This document shows positions 1-6,539 of a stretch of 29,066 nt of DNA, in pieces. The notes under the pieces were generated by a model that searched no databases, was not told where the DNA came from, and saw only the letters and a program-made list of their open reading frames with translations. Position 1 is the stretch's first letter. Every line of letters begins with the position of its first letter. The DNA lies in the NCBI GenBank assembly GCA_964452355.1, contig CAYVKV010000012.1, positions 1 to 29,066 of the forward strand, written 5' to 3'. This stretch comes from UBA1450 sp964452355. GTDB lineage: Bacteria; Patescibacteriota; Microgenomatia; UBA1406; GWC2-37-13. The translations under genes and the position numbers were made by a program.

Positions 1-11
1 CTGATCGAGGG

Positions 12-248
12 TTAGGGGTTCATTAAGTGTCTACTAAATGGGGTACACATCACATCTATCACTTTTTGAACATGAACTTTTTCCATCTGTCTGACATCTC
101 TTTCTCCCAATGCATTCGTTTCTTTTGCAATATCTTCAAAGCTTTGCAGTTTGTCAAAAAAGAGTGATGTATTTTCTCCCGAAAGAACAAGAATGACAAA
201 CAAGAATGGGATAATGTAGAGCTGCCACAGTTTTGTTTTTTTGAACAT
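12..248 (-). CDS. Small single-anchor hypothetical protein
   Basis: This 78-residue ORF has a basic N-terminus (MFKKTK) and one hydrophobic segment at about residues 8-24, followed by a polar, charged tail. It would be a small inner-membrane-anchored protein with its C-terminus outside. I recognise no family. A weak -10-like TATCCT lies 8 nt before the ATG, compatible with the near-leaderless promoters seen elsewhere in the window, but with no supporting -35. The gene is complete at the window edge. It could be a chance ORF, because only the membrane segment and the plausible promoter argue for coding. Confidence 0.4.
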   Translation of the reverse strand: MFKKTKLWQLYIIPFLFVILVLSGENTSLFFDKLQSFEDIAKETNALGERDVRQMEKVHVQKVIDVMCTPFSRHLMNP

Positions 249-353
249 GTCAGAATAGGATAACTGAATATAAAGCTATTCTCAAGAAGATGATCATCTT
301 CGATAACGTATTTTCATTAAATATAATGACGTCATGCACTTGGTTCGATTGAG

Positions 354-572
354 CTATTCTTCGTATGCGATGTCTTTAACAGTAGGCGACGGGGGGGCTT
401 TAGGAAAATAATCGTAAGGAAGAAAAGTGTGTGGAGGTAACTCCAATGCCTCAACGACGGGAGTTTCGATAGGGGGTAACTCCTCTAATCTGCTATATTG
501 TGGCGCCTTTTTTTCCACTGAAAGAGTTCCTTCGGGGGGTTGATACGAATAAAAATCATCACCTTCAGGCAT
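354..572 (-). CDS. Small proline- and glutamate-rich hypothetical protein
   Basis: This 72-residue ORF is rich in Pro, Glu and Tyr (repeated PP, LPP and PPE patterns) and has no membrane segment or recognisable domain, so it is probably disordered if real. A TATAAT hexamer lies 12 nt before the ATG, which would give a leader of only a few bases. It sits between the small membrane ORF and tRNA-Pro on the same strand. I cannot assign a function. The biased composition is unlike a typical shadow ORF, but no homology is claimed. Confidence 0.35.
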   Translation of the reverse strand: MPEGDDFYSYQPPEGTLSVEKKAPQYSRLEELPPIETPVVEALELPPHTFLPYDYFPKAPPSPTVKDIAYEE

Positions 573-620
573 AAGGATAAAAAATTATATGTAATTATGA
601 TTAGGTTAAGTATTTTTTTG

Positions 621-694
621 TCGGGACGGCGAGACTCGAACTCGCGACCTTACGCTCCCAAAGCGTACGTTCTAGCCATCTGAACTACGTCCCG
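621..694 (-). tRNA. tRNA-Pro (anticodon TGG)
   Basis: Read on the minus strand this folds as a full cloverleaf. The 7-bp acceptor is CGGGACG/CGTCCCG, the D-arm is closed by GTTC/GAAC, the anticodon stem is TACGC/GCGTA with loop TTTGGGA (anticodon TGG, purine at 37), the variable loop is 5 nt, and the T-arm is GCGAG-TTCGAGT-CTCGC. The discriminator base is A. CCA is not encoded, so it must be added by a nucleotidyltransferase. TGG with a modified U34 can read all or most proline codons. Confidence 0.96.
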
Positions 695-752
695 ATTGAT
701 TGGAGTCTATTGTATCAGTTGAAGCTGTGGACTGCAATAAATATAAATGAAA

Positions 753-1364
753 TTATTTTTCCAAACTTTGCCACAAGGAAATACTTCCATAACTCCGATA
801 TGGTTTCCAGACTGAAGTAATCGTCTCAATTTTTTTCGGCGAAGGATTTTTCAGATGGTAAAGTTTCTCGATTCCTCGTTTCAGTCCAAGATCACCATGT
901 GAAAACACGTCTTCGCGTCCAAGGGTAAACATCAGAAACATCTCGGCGGTCCACCTTCCGACACCTTTGATTTTTATTAACTCCGCGACCACATCCTCAT
1001 CCTGAAGGATCACAAAATCATCCCATTGAATAGTATCGCCAAGAACTTCCGTTGCAATATTTTTCACATAAGAAACCTTTGCCCACGACATCCCTACATT
1101 GCGGAGAGTTGCGTCTTCAAATGCAAGTAATTTTTCAGGGGACACCATTTTTTCAGGAAATAATGCCTCAAATCGTGTTTGGATAGTATCGGCGGCTTTT
1201 CCGGAAAGCTGTTGAGAAATGATCTGTCGACAGAGAGATCGAAAGTATTCAAGTCGGGTTGTTTTCTTTTTTCCAAGCCACTTTGAAAAATCAATCGACT
1301 TCATGACGGTATAAATCACCGGGTCGTTGCGACTGAAATGTTCGAGTATCTTGCCTGTATTCAT
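753..1364 (-). CDS. DNA-3-methyladenine glycosylase II-like (AlkA/HhH-GPD family)
   Basis: A 203-residue helix-hairpin-helix base-excision glycosylase that removes alkylated purines from DNA. The helix-hairpin-helix lies at about residues 129-150 (KIKGVGRWTAEMFLMFTLG). The GPD-type loop follows with the catalytic aspartate D158 in FSHGDLGLKRG, the layout of AlkA and MAG. The AlkA N-terminal domain is missing, giving the compact bacterial/yeast form. The reading frame runs upstream to 1514, but I start at 1364: TATACT lies 7 nt before this ATG, and the upstream part is low-complexity sequence overlapping a 37-bp repeat. It reads alone toward tRNA-Pro. The specificity within the AlkA group is inferred. 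Confidence 0.85.
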   Translation of the reverse strand: MNTGKILEHFSRNDPVIYTVMKSIDFSKWLGKKKTTRLEYFRSLCRQIISQQLSGKAADTIQTRFEALFPEKMVSPEKLLAFEDATLRNVGMSWAKVSYVKNIATEVLGDTIQWDDFVILQDEDVVAELIKIKGVGRWTAEMFLMFTLGREDVFSHGDLGLKRGIEKLYHLKNPSPKKIETITSVWKPYRSYGSISLWQSLEK

Positions 1365-1371
1365 GAATGAA

Positions 1372-1377
1372 AGTATA
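1372..1377 (-). promoter_or_regulatory. -10 box of leaderless promoter for the AlkA-type gene
   Basis: TATACT on the minus strand, 7 nt before the ATG at 1364. This places the transcription start at or next to the start codon and supports the short form of the protein. The -35 is poor (TTTATA with a 16-nt spacer). Confidence 0.5.
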
Positions 1378-1419
1378 AGGCAAAAATTGAGTATATAAAT
1401 TTGAGTTTTTCTGCGGATT

Positions 1420-1456
1420 AAGAGTTCCTCCTGATGTTTTTGCACGAATTTCCACC
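1420..1456. repeat. 37-bp direct repeat, copy 1
   Basis: Identical over 37 bp and in the same orientation to 2502-2538. Here it lies upstream of the AlkA-type gene in sequence with no obvious gene. In the other copy it codes for part of a membrane-anchored protein (VEIRAKTSGGT). Read in that same frame, this copy also gives VEIRAKTSGGTL before diverging, so it is probably a fragment copied from that gene or from a paralogue. Confidence 0.75.
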
Positions 1457-1461
1457 AAAGG

Positions 1462-1486
1462 CGGACAGGCGAGTCTCGCCGTGCCG
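1462..1486. repeat. GC-rich palindrome beside repeat copy 1
   Basis: A perfect GGCGAG-T-CTCGCC palindrome at 1468-1480, extended outward by CGGAC against GTGCCG with one bulge. It is far more GC-rich than its surroundings and abuts the 37-bp repeat. No T-run follows on either strand, so it is not a typical terminator. It may be a REP-like element or part of the same duplicated fragment. Confidence 0.4.
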
Positions 1487-1628
1487 ACATTTGGACCTCT
1501 TCAATACAAATCACACATAGGTGCTCTCACTTACATATTAATCTGTCTTCTTTCTTGACAAATTTGTCATTCACTTTGATTTCATAAATGGATATGATCT
1601 ACAGTCTGTATTCGTATATGTATCATTG

Positions 1629-1634
1629 TAATAT
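1629..1634 (+). promoter_or_regulatory. -10 box of leaderless promoter for the 1641 gene
   Basis: TAATAT exactly 6 nt before the ATG at 1641. A TTGACA occurs at 1555-1560, too far upstream to be its -35. The position fits the window-wide -10/N6/ATG pattern. Confidence 0.45.
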
Positions 1635-1640
1635 CAAATT

Positions 1641-2339
1641 ATGCAATCAAAAACTCGCAACATACTAGTAATCTTCGTGGGAATCGTTCTCATCGGAGCC
1701 TTAAGCTTTCTGTTTGCCAATATAATACAGAAACGAGACGCAGATGTGACGACGGCTTGTAAGGCGAAGGAAATAATCGGAGGGAATGATACATATCCTA
1801 TTGCAGAGCTTCCGAGTGGAGGCACGATCGCAATGAGGATTCCTGATAGGAGTAATGAAAATTGGCAAGTTGCTCTTGCGCCAATTCAGAAGCCAGAAAC
1901 GGAGTTTGATACATGTGAAGCATCTATATACAAAGCTTCACCTGACGTTCTTGGCAGTCCCGATACACCCCAGGAAACTAAAGAAAATTTAAGCCGTGGA
2001 TTAACGGTATCTATTGGTCGGGAAACATCTATCCAATTTGAGCATATTGCTGATATAACGTTACGAATATTTCTTTCAGCAAATCGCAATACTACTGAAA
2101 GCTTCGACTTAGACGATGCAATAAAGCATCTATCAGAACAGTTTATATTGAAAAGTCAAGGCGACGGCACTCTTCAACTTGTGGTTGCTGGGAATGTGCA
2201 AGAGAATTTAGATAATGGCAAGAAGTTTTATTATGAAGTTGTAGAACTAAATGGAGAGTGGATGGGAGAGCGCGATATAATACTTACTTCAAATGACAAG
2301 GGGAAAAGTTGGAAGGCTTCTTTATACGACTCAAAATAA
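1641..2339 (+). CDS. Membrane-anchored hypothetical extracytoplasmic protein
   Basis: This 232-residue protein has a basic N-terminus and one hydrophobic segment (about residues 8-27), followed by a polar domain rich in beta-forming sequence with cysteines at about 40 and 93. This suggests an exported domain tethered by an uncleaved signal anchor. The C-terminal part (NGKKFYYEVVELNGEWMGERDIILTS) resembles a beta-rich domain, but I recognise no family. It has its own leaderless-type promoter and is convergent with the next gene, with about 114 bp between the stops holding nothing I can identify. Confidence 0.65.
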   Translation: MQSKTRNILVIFVGIVLIGALSFLFANIIQKRDADVTTACKAKEIIGGNDTYPIAELPSGGTIAMRIPDRSNENWQVALAPIQKPETEFDTCEASIYKASPDVLGSPDTPQETKENLSRGLTVSIGRETSIQFEHIADITLRIFLSANRNTTESFDLDDAIKHLSEQFILKSQGDGTLQLVVAGNVQENLDNGKKFYYEVVELNGEWMGERDIILTSNDKGKSWKASLYDSK

Positions 2340-2453
2340 CTCACTCTCTATGACTTGTCGTAATCCAGAGCGCAGTTCGGAGTATAAGAACGGTGAATAT
2401 CTAAGATAAAATCAAGAAAAGTTCGAACACTGTCACTTAAAGGCGACATATTC

Positions 2454-3134
2454 TCACAGTCTCTCAATAGCCAGAACCTTAAGGAATGAAGTATCGGTTT
2501 GAAGAGTTCCTCCTGATGTTTTTGCACGAATTTCCACCGTATGCGTGCCAGCGCTCGTTGGTATCGCTCCACTGAGCGAGATGGGGACTACGCCATTTGC
2601 AATCGGCATGGTAGCATAGCTTGAAATCGATTGATCTCCTCCGTTCAAGAAAATACCATAGGTATTCACATTACTTGCCGTGTCATTTTTTGAGGTTGTG
2701 TAAAAATCTACCCATAAGATGCATTTTGCAGAACAAACAATATTTACAAATGTATTCATCGCTGCATATGTTGTTGCGCCGGTACTAAATGAAGGGCCTT
2801 TTACCTGAGCAGTCGATAGTACTTTTTGACCTGAGTTTGAGTCAGATGTTGATACGGCAACGTCATTATTTTCGGATAATGTATCGATTAATTTTTTCTG
2901 ATCGGACACTGCTTCTTCAAGAGCTTTGATATCTTCAACTATAGACTTCACACGATCAACGGAAATCGGCTGTTCAGTCGGTTCTTCCATCCGTTGCTCC
3001 CCTTGAGCTACTGGAGAATTTGATAGATCCAGATTATTTCCTTGAAGAGTGTCTGATTGGTACAAATAAATGATGACCAATAGGCCGACGATGATTGCCC
3101 CAATTATTATCCGTACCAAGACTTTTGTAGACAT
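2454..3134 (-). CDS. Membrane-anchored protein with coiled coil and Ig-like C-terminal domain
   Basis: 226 residues: an N-terminal membrane anchor (about 6-26), a polar linker with PVAQGEQ and EEPTEQP, a predicted coiled coil (about 55-85, SVDRVKSIVEDIKALEEAVSDQ and onward), then a beta-rich domain of about 110 residues ending in SAGTHTVEIRAKTSGGTLQ. That ending is typical of Ig-like or carbohydrate-binding beta-sandwiches on cell surfaces. I start at 3134 and not at the longer ORF start at 3248, because TATACT sits 7 nt before this ATG and the anchor follows immediately. Repeat copy 2 lies inside the coding sequence. The surface role is inferred. Confidence 0.7.
   Translation of the reverse strand: MSTKVLVRIIIGAIIVGLLVIIYLYQSDTLQGNNLDLSNSPVAQGEQRMEEPTEQPISVDRVKSIVEDIKALEEAVSDQKKLIDTLSENNDVAVSTSDSNSGQKVLSTAQVKGPSFSTGATTYAAMNTFVNIVCSAKCILWVDFYTTSKNDTASNVNTYGIFLNGGDQSISSYATMPIANGVVPISLSGAIPTSAGTHTVEIRAKTSGGTLQTDTSFLKVLAIERL
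2502..2538. repeat. 37-bp direct repeat, copy 2 (inside a CDS)
   Basis: Exact copy of 1420-1456, here coding in frame for VEIRAKTSGGT in the C-terminal beta-strand region of the anchored protein. Being coding here and apparently non-coding at copy 1, it is the likely source of the duplication. Confidence 0.75.
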
Positions 3135-3141
3135 TAATATC

Positions 3142-3147
3142 AGTATA
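3142..3147 (-). promoter_or_regulatory. -10 box of leaderless promoter for the 3134 gene
   Basis: TATACT on the minus strand, 7 nt before the ATG at 3134. It supports the short start. Confidence 0.5.
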
Positions 3148-3215
3148 ATATAAAAAGATGTTCGCCAACTTCGGTTGGAAGATGATACGTTGATAGTTGA
3201 GTCGTTACGATAAAA

Positions 3216-3917
3216 ATGAAAAAGATAAAAATACTTTTTATTCATCACTCGACCGGAGGACTTCTCTTAAACCAAGGAAATGTCCGAGAACTTCTTTTGG
3301 AAAAAGCTCCACATATGAAACTCTGGGACCATGGGTACAATCTGCAAAAAGGGTGGCCATCATTTATGAACAGATTGACATATCGGACTGGATTGTCTGA
3401 TGCCGACGGAAAAATGACCGGAACAGACTACGACATTTTTTTGTCAAACAATTCTCCGAAAGAGTATGATGAGATTTTTTCTCGAGATCCAGATGATTTT
3501 ACATTAAAATCAATTCTTAATTACAATCTGATTGTTTTCAAAAACTGCTTTCCCACAACAAAAATAGTGACAAATAGAATGCTTAATGATCATAAAAAAT
3601 ATTATCTGAATATTTCAAGGAGTCTACAAAAATATCCCGATAAGCGTTTTGTTATTTTCTCTCCACCACCGCTTCGATCAGAAGCGACAAAACCGGCGTA
3701 TGCAAAAAGAGCTCGAGAACTTGCAAAATGGATGAAAGGAACATTGACACATCAGAATATCGTTGTGTTCGATTTTTTTGACCTTTTGGCAAATGATGAT
3801 AATCTTCTCAAGCGTGAGTATTGTTTACCACTGTTTTTCGACTCTCATCCAAATAGACGAGCAAATCGTGAGATTGGACCAAAATTGGTAGAGATGTTCA
3901 TTAAGAAGTCATCCTGA
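3216..3917 (+). CDS. SGNH/GDSL-type hydrolase-like protein
   Basis: A 233-residue protein with the block pattern of SGNH hydrolases: LFIHHSTGG with candidate nucleophile S12 close to the N-terminus, an Asn at 110 in LIVFKNCFP (block III-like), and FFDSHPN near the C-terminus with D209 and H211. Families of this fold are esterases, lipases or carbohydrate O-deacetylases. There is no signal peptide, so it should act in the cytoplasm. One oddity is that the Asp and His are separated by one residue, where the usual DxxH spacing has two. It has its own transcript direction between minus-strand neighbours. The substrate is unknown. Confidence 0.65.
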   Translation: MKKIKILFIHHSTGGLLLNQGNVRELLLEKAPHMKLWDHGYNLQKGWPSFMNRLTYRTGLSDADGKMTGTDYDIFLSNNSPKEYDEIFSRDPDDFTLKSILNYNLIVFKNCFPTTKIVTNRMLNDHKKYYLNISRSLQKYPDKRFVIFSPPPLRSEATKPAYAKRARELAKWMKGTLTHQNIVVFDFFDLLANDDNLLKREYCLPLFFDSHPNRRANREIGPKLVEMFIKKSS

Positions 3918-3933
3918 GCGCAGAAAATTTTTT

Positions 3934-4347
3934 CTATATTTTTTGATTTTTGAGAAGATCCCAAAAATCAAAAAGAAGGATAGCAATTATTGACAAGATG
4001 CCGATTACTAATGAGAAAAAAAAGAGAAAAGGAAAGAGTGATTTGACTAAAAATACGAGCGCCCATATCAAGAGAATCATTACGATCTGGGCTATATATG
4101 TTGTAATATGTGCGAGATATCTTTCAAAAATATTTTCGAAATTTACCGCTTCATATGAGAAGGTAAAGTTCACTGCTGCACTAAAGACAAGCAAAAGTCC
4201 GATCAGTCCAAGGATGCTTTCCGAGTCTTCTCGGTTCACTTGAGAGACACCCTTTTCAATTCCAGGAATGAAGAGCGCCACAACAATAAGCATGATAAGA
4301 TTTTTTAATAAGTTCTCAAAAATGTAATTTTTATTTTTCTTAAGCAT
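3934..4347 (-). CDS. Small four-helix integral membrane protein
   Basis: 137 residues with four hydrophobic segments (about 14-32, 45-64, 81-101 and 106-130) and a lysine-rich N-terminus (MLKKNKNYIFEN). It looks like a small polytopic inner-membrane protein of unknown function. It has a promoter of its own: TATAAT 6 nt before the ATG, overlapping the stop codon of the upstream heme-protein gene. It ends 17 nt from the convergent SGNH gene. No conserved motif is recognisable. Confidence 0.65.
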   Translation of the reverse strand: MLKKNKNYIFENLLKNLIMLIVVALFIPGIEKGVSQVNREDSESILGLIGLLLVFSAAVNFTFSYEAVNFENIFERYLAHITTYIAQIVMILLIWALVFLVKSLFPFLFFFSLVIGILSIIAILLFDFWDLLKNQKI

Positions 4348-4353
4348 TTCGAT

Positions 4354-4359
4354 ATTATA
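4354..4359 (-). promoter_or_regulatory. -10 box of leaderless promoter overlapping the upstream stop codon
   Basis: Consensus TATAAT on the minus strand, exactly 6 nt before the ATG at 4347. It overlaps the stop codon (4355-4357) of the upstream gene, so the two genes can be transcribed separately despite a 7-bp spacer. Confidence 0.55.
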
Positions 4360-5056
4360 CTTTTATTCCTGTTTTCTTCATAGTAGAAAACCACAGCGCA
4401 ATTCGAAGAAGTATTACGACAGATCCAAAGAGAAAAACGATCAAACCAAATGAGGGAAATAGTGCTTCGCTTTTTCCAGTCAGCCAGGGAATCCAATACG
4501 GCATCCCTTTTGTACCAAAATGAAAAAGAACGAGGGGAAAAGCGAGATGCCCCAATCTCATAAGCTTTCTCCATCGTGCAGGTCCGATCTCATGAATTGC
4601 ATAGCGATTTGAAATAATCGCCATACCCAAAAAGATGAGCGTTGCAATCAAAGCGGCGATAAATGAATATATCCTTTGAGCCTCAAGATAATATCCGGGA
4701 AATGGGGAATAGGCAGTAAATAATATAGAAAAGACAATGTGAAATACCAAATATCCAATGCCAACTAAACCAAGATGTTTCCGATAGATAATATACTTGT
4801 CAGCAAAGTTCCAGAAGTAACAGACACTACTCAAAATGAGCGAAAGACCCATCAAAAGAAGGGAGACATCACCAGCGACGCGATTGAGAACCCGATCTGA
4901 GAATGTTTGATTGGTCACAAAATAATATGCTGCGACAACAACAAAAATGATGACGCTGTAAACAATTGTTTCACCCCAGAGCCGTTTCTCGCGCGGAAGT
5001 GGCGAATCTTTGAGATGGATGTCGAGCTTTGATTGAATGTTAATTTCTTCAGGCAT
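4355..5056 (-). CDS. Ferric-reductase-like transmembrane heme protein (YedZ/MsrQ-like)
   Basis: 233 residues with six likely membrane helices after a 28-residue cytoplasmic leader. Two helices carry histidine pairs suited to bind heme b: H94/H106 (KHLGLVGIGYLVFH) and H170/H179 (RLGHLAFPLVLFHFG). This is the pattern of the ferric-reductase-like transmembrane domain (PF01794), which includes MsrQ/YedZ and the NOX heme domains. No FAD or NAD domain is attached and no msrP-like partner is nearby, so the electron donor and acceptor are unknown. A peptide-methionine sulfoxide reductase (msrA) is 12 kb away. It is transcribed divergently from the DUF192 gene. Confidence 0.7.
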   Translation of the reverse strand: MPEEINIQSKLDIHLKDSPLPREKRLWGETIVYSVIIFVVVAAYYFVTNQTFSDRVLNRVAGDVSLLLMGLSLILSSVCYFWNFADKYIIYRKHLGLVGIGYLVFHIVFSILFTAYSPFPGYYLEAQRIYSFIAALIATLIFLGMAIISNRYAIHEIGPARWRKLMRLGHLAFPLVLFHFGTKGMPYWIPWLTGKSEALFPSFGLIVFLFGSVVILLRIALWFSTMKKTGIKV

Positions 5057-5062
5057 GGTAAT

Positions 5063-5068
5063 AGTATA
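5063..5068 (-). promoter_or_regulatory. -10 box of leaderless promoter for the heme membrane protein
   Basis: TATACT on the minus strand, 6 nt before the ATG at 5056. It overlaps by two bases the opposing -10 box at 5067-5072. Confidence 0.5.
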
Positions 5069-5072
5069 TAGT
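5067..5072 (+). promoter_or_regulatory. -10 box of leaderless promoter for the DUF192 gene
   Basis: TATAGT, 7 nt before the ATG at 5080, inside a 23-bp divergent spacer. The -35 region for each direction has to lie within the other gene's coding sequence. Confidence 0.5.
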
Positions 5073-5079
5073 ATGTAGT

Positions 5080-5547
5080 ATGAGGAATACAGTTTCGAGA
5101 TTGTTGTCGCGGAGGAAAGGCATCGCTATTATTGGGATTGGATTTTTTCTGATTGGTGCACTAGCGCTCACTATTATTCAGTACAAATCAAGTCTTTCCG
5201 ATATTTCTCAAGATGAGAATCCAACGTGGGAGAATTATGAAACTACTTCTCTAGAAATTGAAGGGAAAACATACACTCTTCTTGTTGCAGATACACCTGC
5301 AAAAAGCGAAAAAGGACTTATGTTTGTGAGAAAGCCAACCGATGTTCAGGGAATGATTTTTCAGTATCAAGATTCTTCAATTCGTTTTTTTTGGAATAAA
5401 AATACGTTTGTAGATCTTCAGCTTATTTGGATGAATGAAGGCGAAGTGGTGGGGAAAAGTGATCTTCCATCAATCGAAAAAAGTAAAACCATTGTGACCG
5501 TCCAATCTCCTGGTCCGGCTGATACCGTTGTTGAAGTTATTCAATAA
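5080..5547 (+). CDS. DUF192 family protein, membrane-anchored
   Basis: 155 residues: a basic N-terminus and membrane anchor (about 13-34) followed by a complete DUF192 domain (PF02643, about 55-153). It shows the family signature SEKGLMFVRKP, GMIFQYQ, FFWNKNT, DLQLIWMNEGEVV and a C-terminal VVEVI strand. Members are small exported beta-barrel-like proteins whose biochemical role is not established. The usual MxNT motif appears here as WNKNT. It is divergent from the heme protein over only 23 bp, which suggests linked expression. Confidence 0.88.
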   Translation: MRNTVSRLLSRRKGIAIIGIGFFLIGALALTIIQYKSSLSDISQDENPTWENYETTSLEIEGKTYTLLVADTPAKSEKGLMFVRKPTDVQGMIFQYQDSSIRFFWNKNTFVDLQLIWMNEGEVVGKSDLPSIEKSKTIVTVQSPGPADTVVEVIQ

Positions 5548-5556
5548 GATTTCTTT

Positions 5557-6495
5557 TTATTCTTCATGATGGTGTGTTGTCAGATATCGTACTGTTTTTG
5601 AGACACTTCTCATCACCACCGAATGGGTGAGAATGGAATTTGGTTTGAATATAACTCCGGGAAGCATCGGACCATCAATGACGCCGGTTGCGGTAAAGGT
5701 CAGATTGTCTCCACGAGCTAAATCTTCAGATGTAAAAATTGTTTTGTCATTAAGACCCATTTCTGCCATTTCTTTTCGATCCGCATCATTTCTCGGCTTT
5801 AATCGGACAAGAATTTCACCGCCTAATATTTTCACGGCAACTGCTGCAAGAACCGCCTCAGCGCTTCCGCCTGATCCAAGAAGCAGGTCGATCGGGCTTT
5901 CTTCCTGGCAGGTCGCAACCGCGACTGCGACATCACCATCGGTTATGAGCCGAATGCGTGCGCCCGCTTCTCGAACTTCTTTGATCATCTCCGTGTGACG
6001 TGGTCTATCAAGCATGGATACCGTGACTTCACTCACCTCTTTGCCGAGCGCTTTTGCCACATTTTCAATATTTACTTTGATAGGTGCATCTAAGTCTATG
6101 ACTGCGCGTGCCATTGGTCCAACGGCAATTTTTTCCATATAGGTATCAGGCGCACTCAAGAGACTTCCTTTTGGCCCAGTGGTGATAAGCGTTGTCGCAT
6201 TGTATCTGCCAAAAGCTACGCTATCAGTACATTCAAGAGGATCGACCGCAATATCCATTTCAGGACCGTTGCCCGTTCCAAGTTTTTCTCCAACGTACAG
6301 TTCGGGAGCTTCATCCTTTTTTCCTTCTCCAATGACGATACGACCATTGAAATCAACCGCATTAAATCTTGTTCGCATAGCTTCAACCGCAGCGCCATCT
6401 GCTTTTTTCCCTTCCCCTTTTCCAATCCAATGAGCAGCTGCAATAGCCGCAGCTTCCGTAACGCGTACAAATTCAAGTGCAAGATTGCGATCCAT
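5557..6495 (-). CDS. glpX: Fructose-1,6-bisphosphatase class II (GlpX)
   Basis: A 312-residue class II FBPase that hydrolyses fructose-1,6-bisphosphate to fructose-6-phosphate, the committed step of gluconeogenesis. The metal and substrate residues of E. coli GlpX are present at the same numbers: D33 (KADG), E57 (VIGEGKKDEAPELYVGE), D85 and E88 (VDPLECT), T90. The usual DPxEGT motif reads DPLECTDS here, with Gly89 replaced by Cys, which is unusual near the active site. It lies 44 nt downstream of pgk and may also have a weak promoter of its own (TTGCTT, 16 nt, TAATAC, 7 nt to ATG). It is the last gene of the fba-gap-pgk-glpX cluster. Confidence 0.93.
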   Translation of the reverse strand: MDRNLALEFVRVTEAAAIAAAHWIGKGEGKKADGAAVEAMRTRFNAVDFNGRIVIGEGKKDEAPELYVGEKLGTGNGPEMDIAVDPLECTDSVAFGRYNATTLITTGPKGSLLSAPDTYMEKIAVGPMARAVIDLDAPIKVNIENVAKALGKEVSEVTVSMLDRPRHTEMIKEVREAGARIRLITDGDVAVAVATCQEESPIDLLLGSGGSAEAVLAAVAVKILGGEILVRLKPRNDADRKEMAEMGLNDKTIFTSEDLARGDNLTFTATGVIDGPMLPGVIFKPNSILTHSVVMRSVSKTVRYLTTHHHEE

Positions 6496-6539
6496 AGTCT
6501 CGGTATTAAATGGTAAATATATTCAAGCAAACAGAAGCG

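Noticed and set aside
1365..1514. N-terminal extension of the AlkA-type ORF by 50 residues
   Set aside because: The extension is encoded by repeat and palindrome sequence, does not match the family, and the -10 box of the promoter lies inside it.
3934..5056. Treating the four-helix protein and the heme protein as one operon only
   Set aside because: A consensus TATAAT exactly 6 nt before the second gene's ATG argues for separate initiation, although read-through from the first gene remains possible.
5627..5998. Plus-strand ORF opposite glpX (also 6796-7314 and 7882-8184 opposite pgk and gap)
   Set aside because: These are mirror frames of strongly conserved metabolic genes with no motif or promoter of their own.
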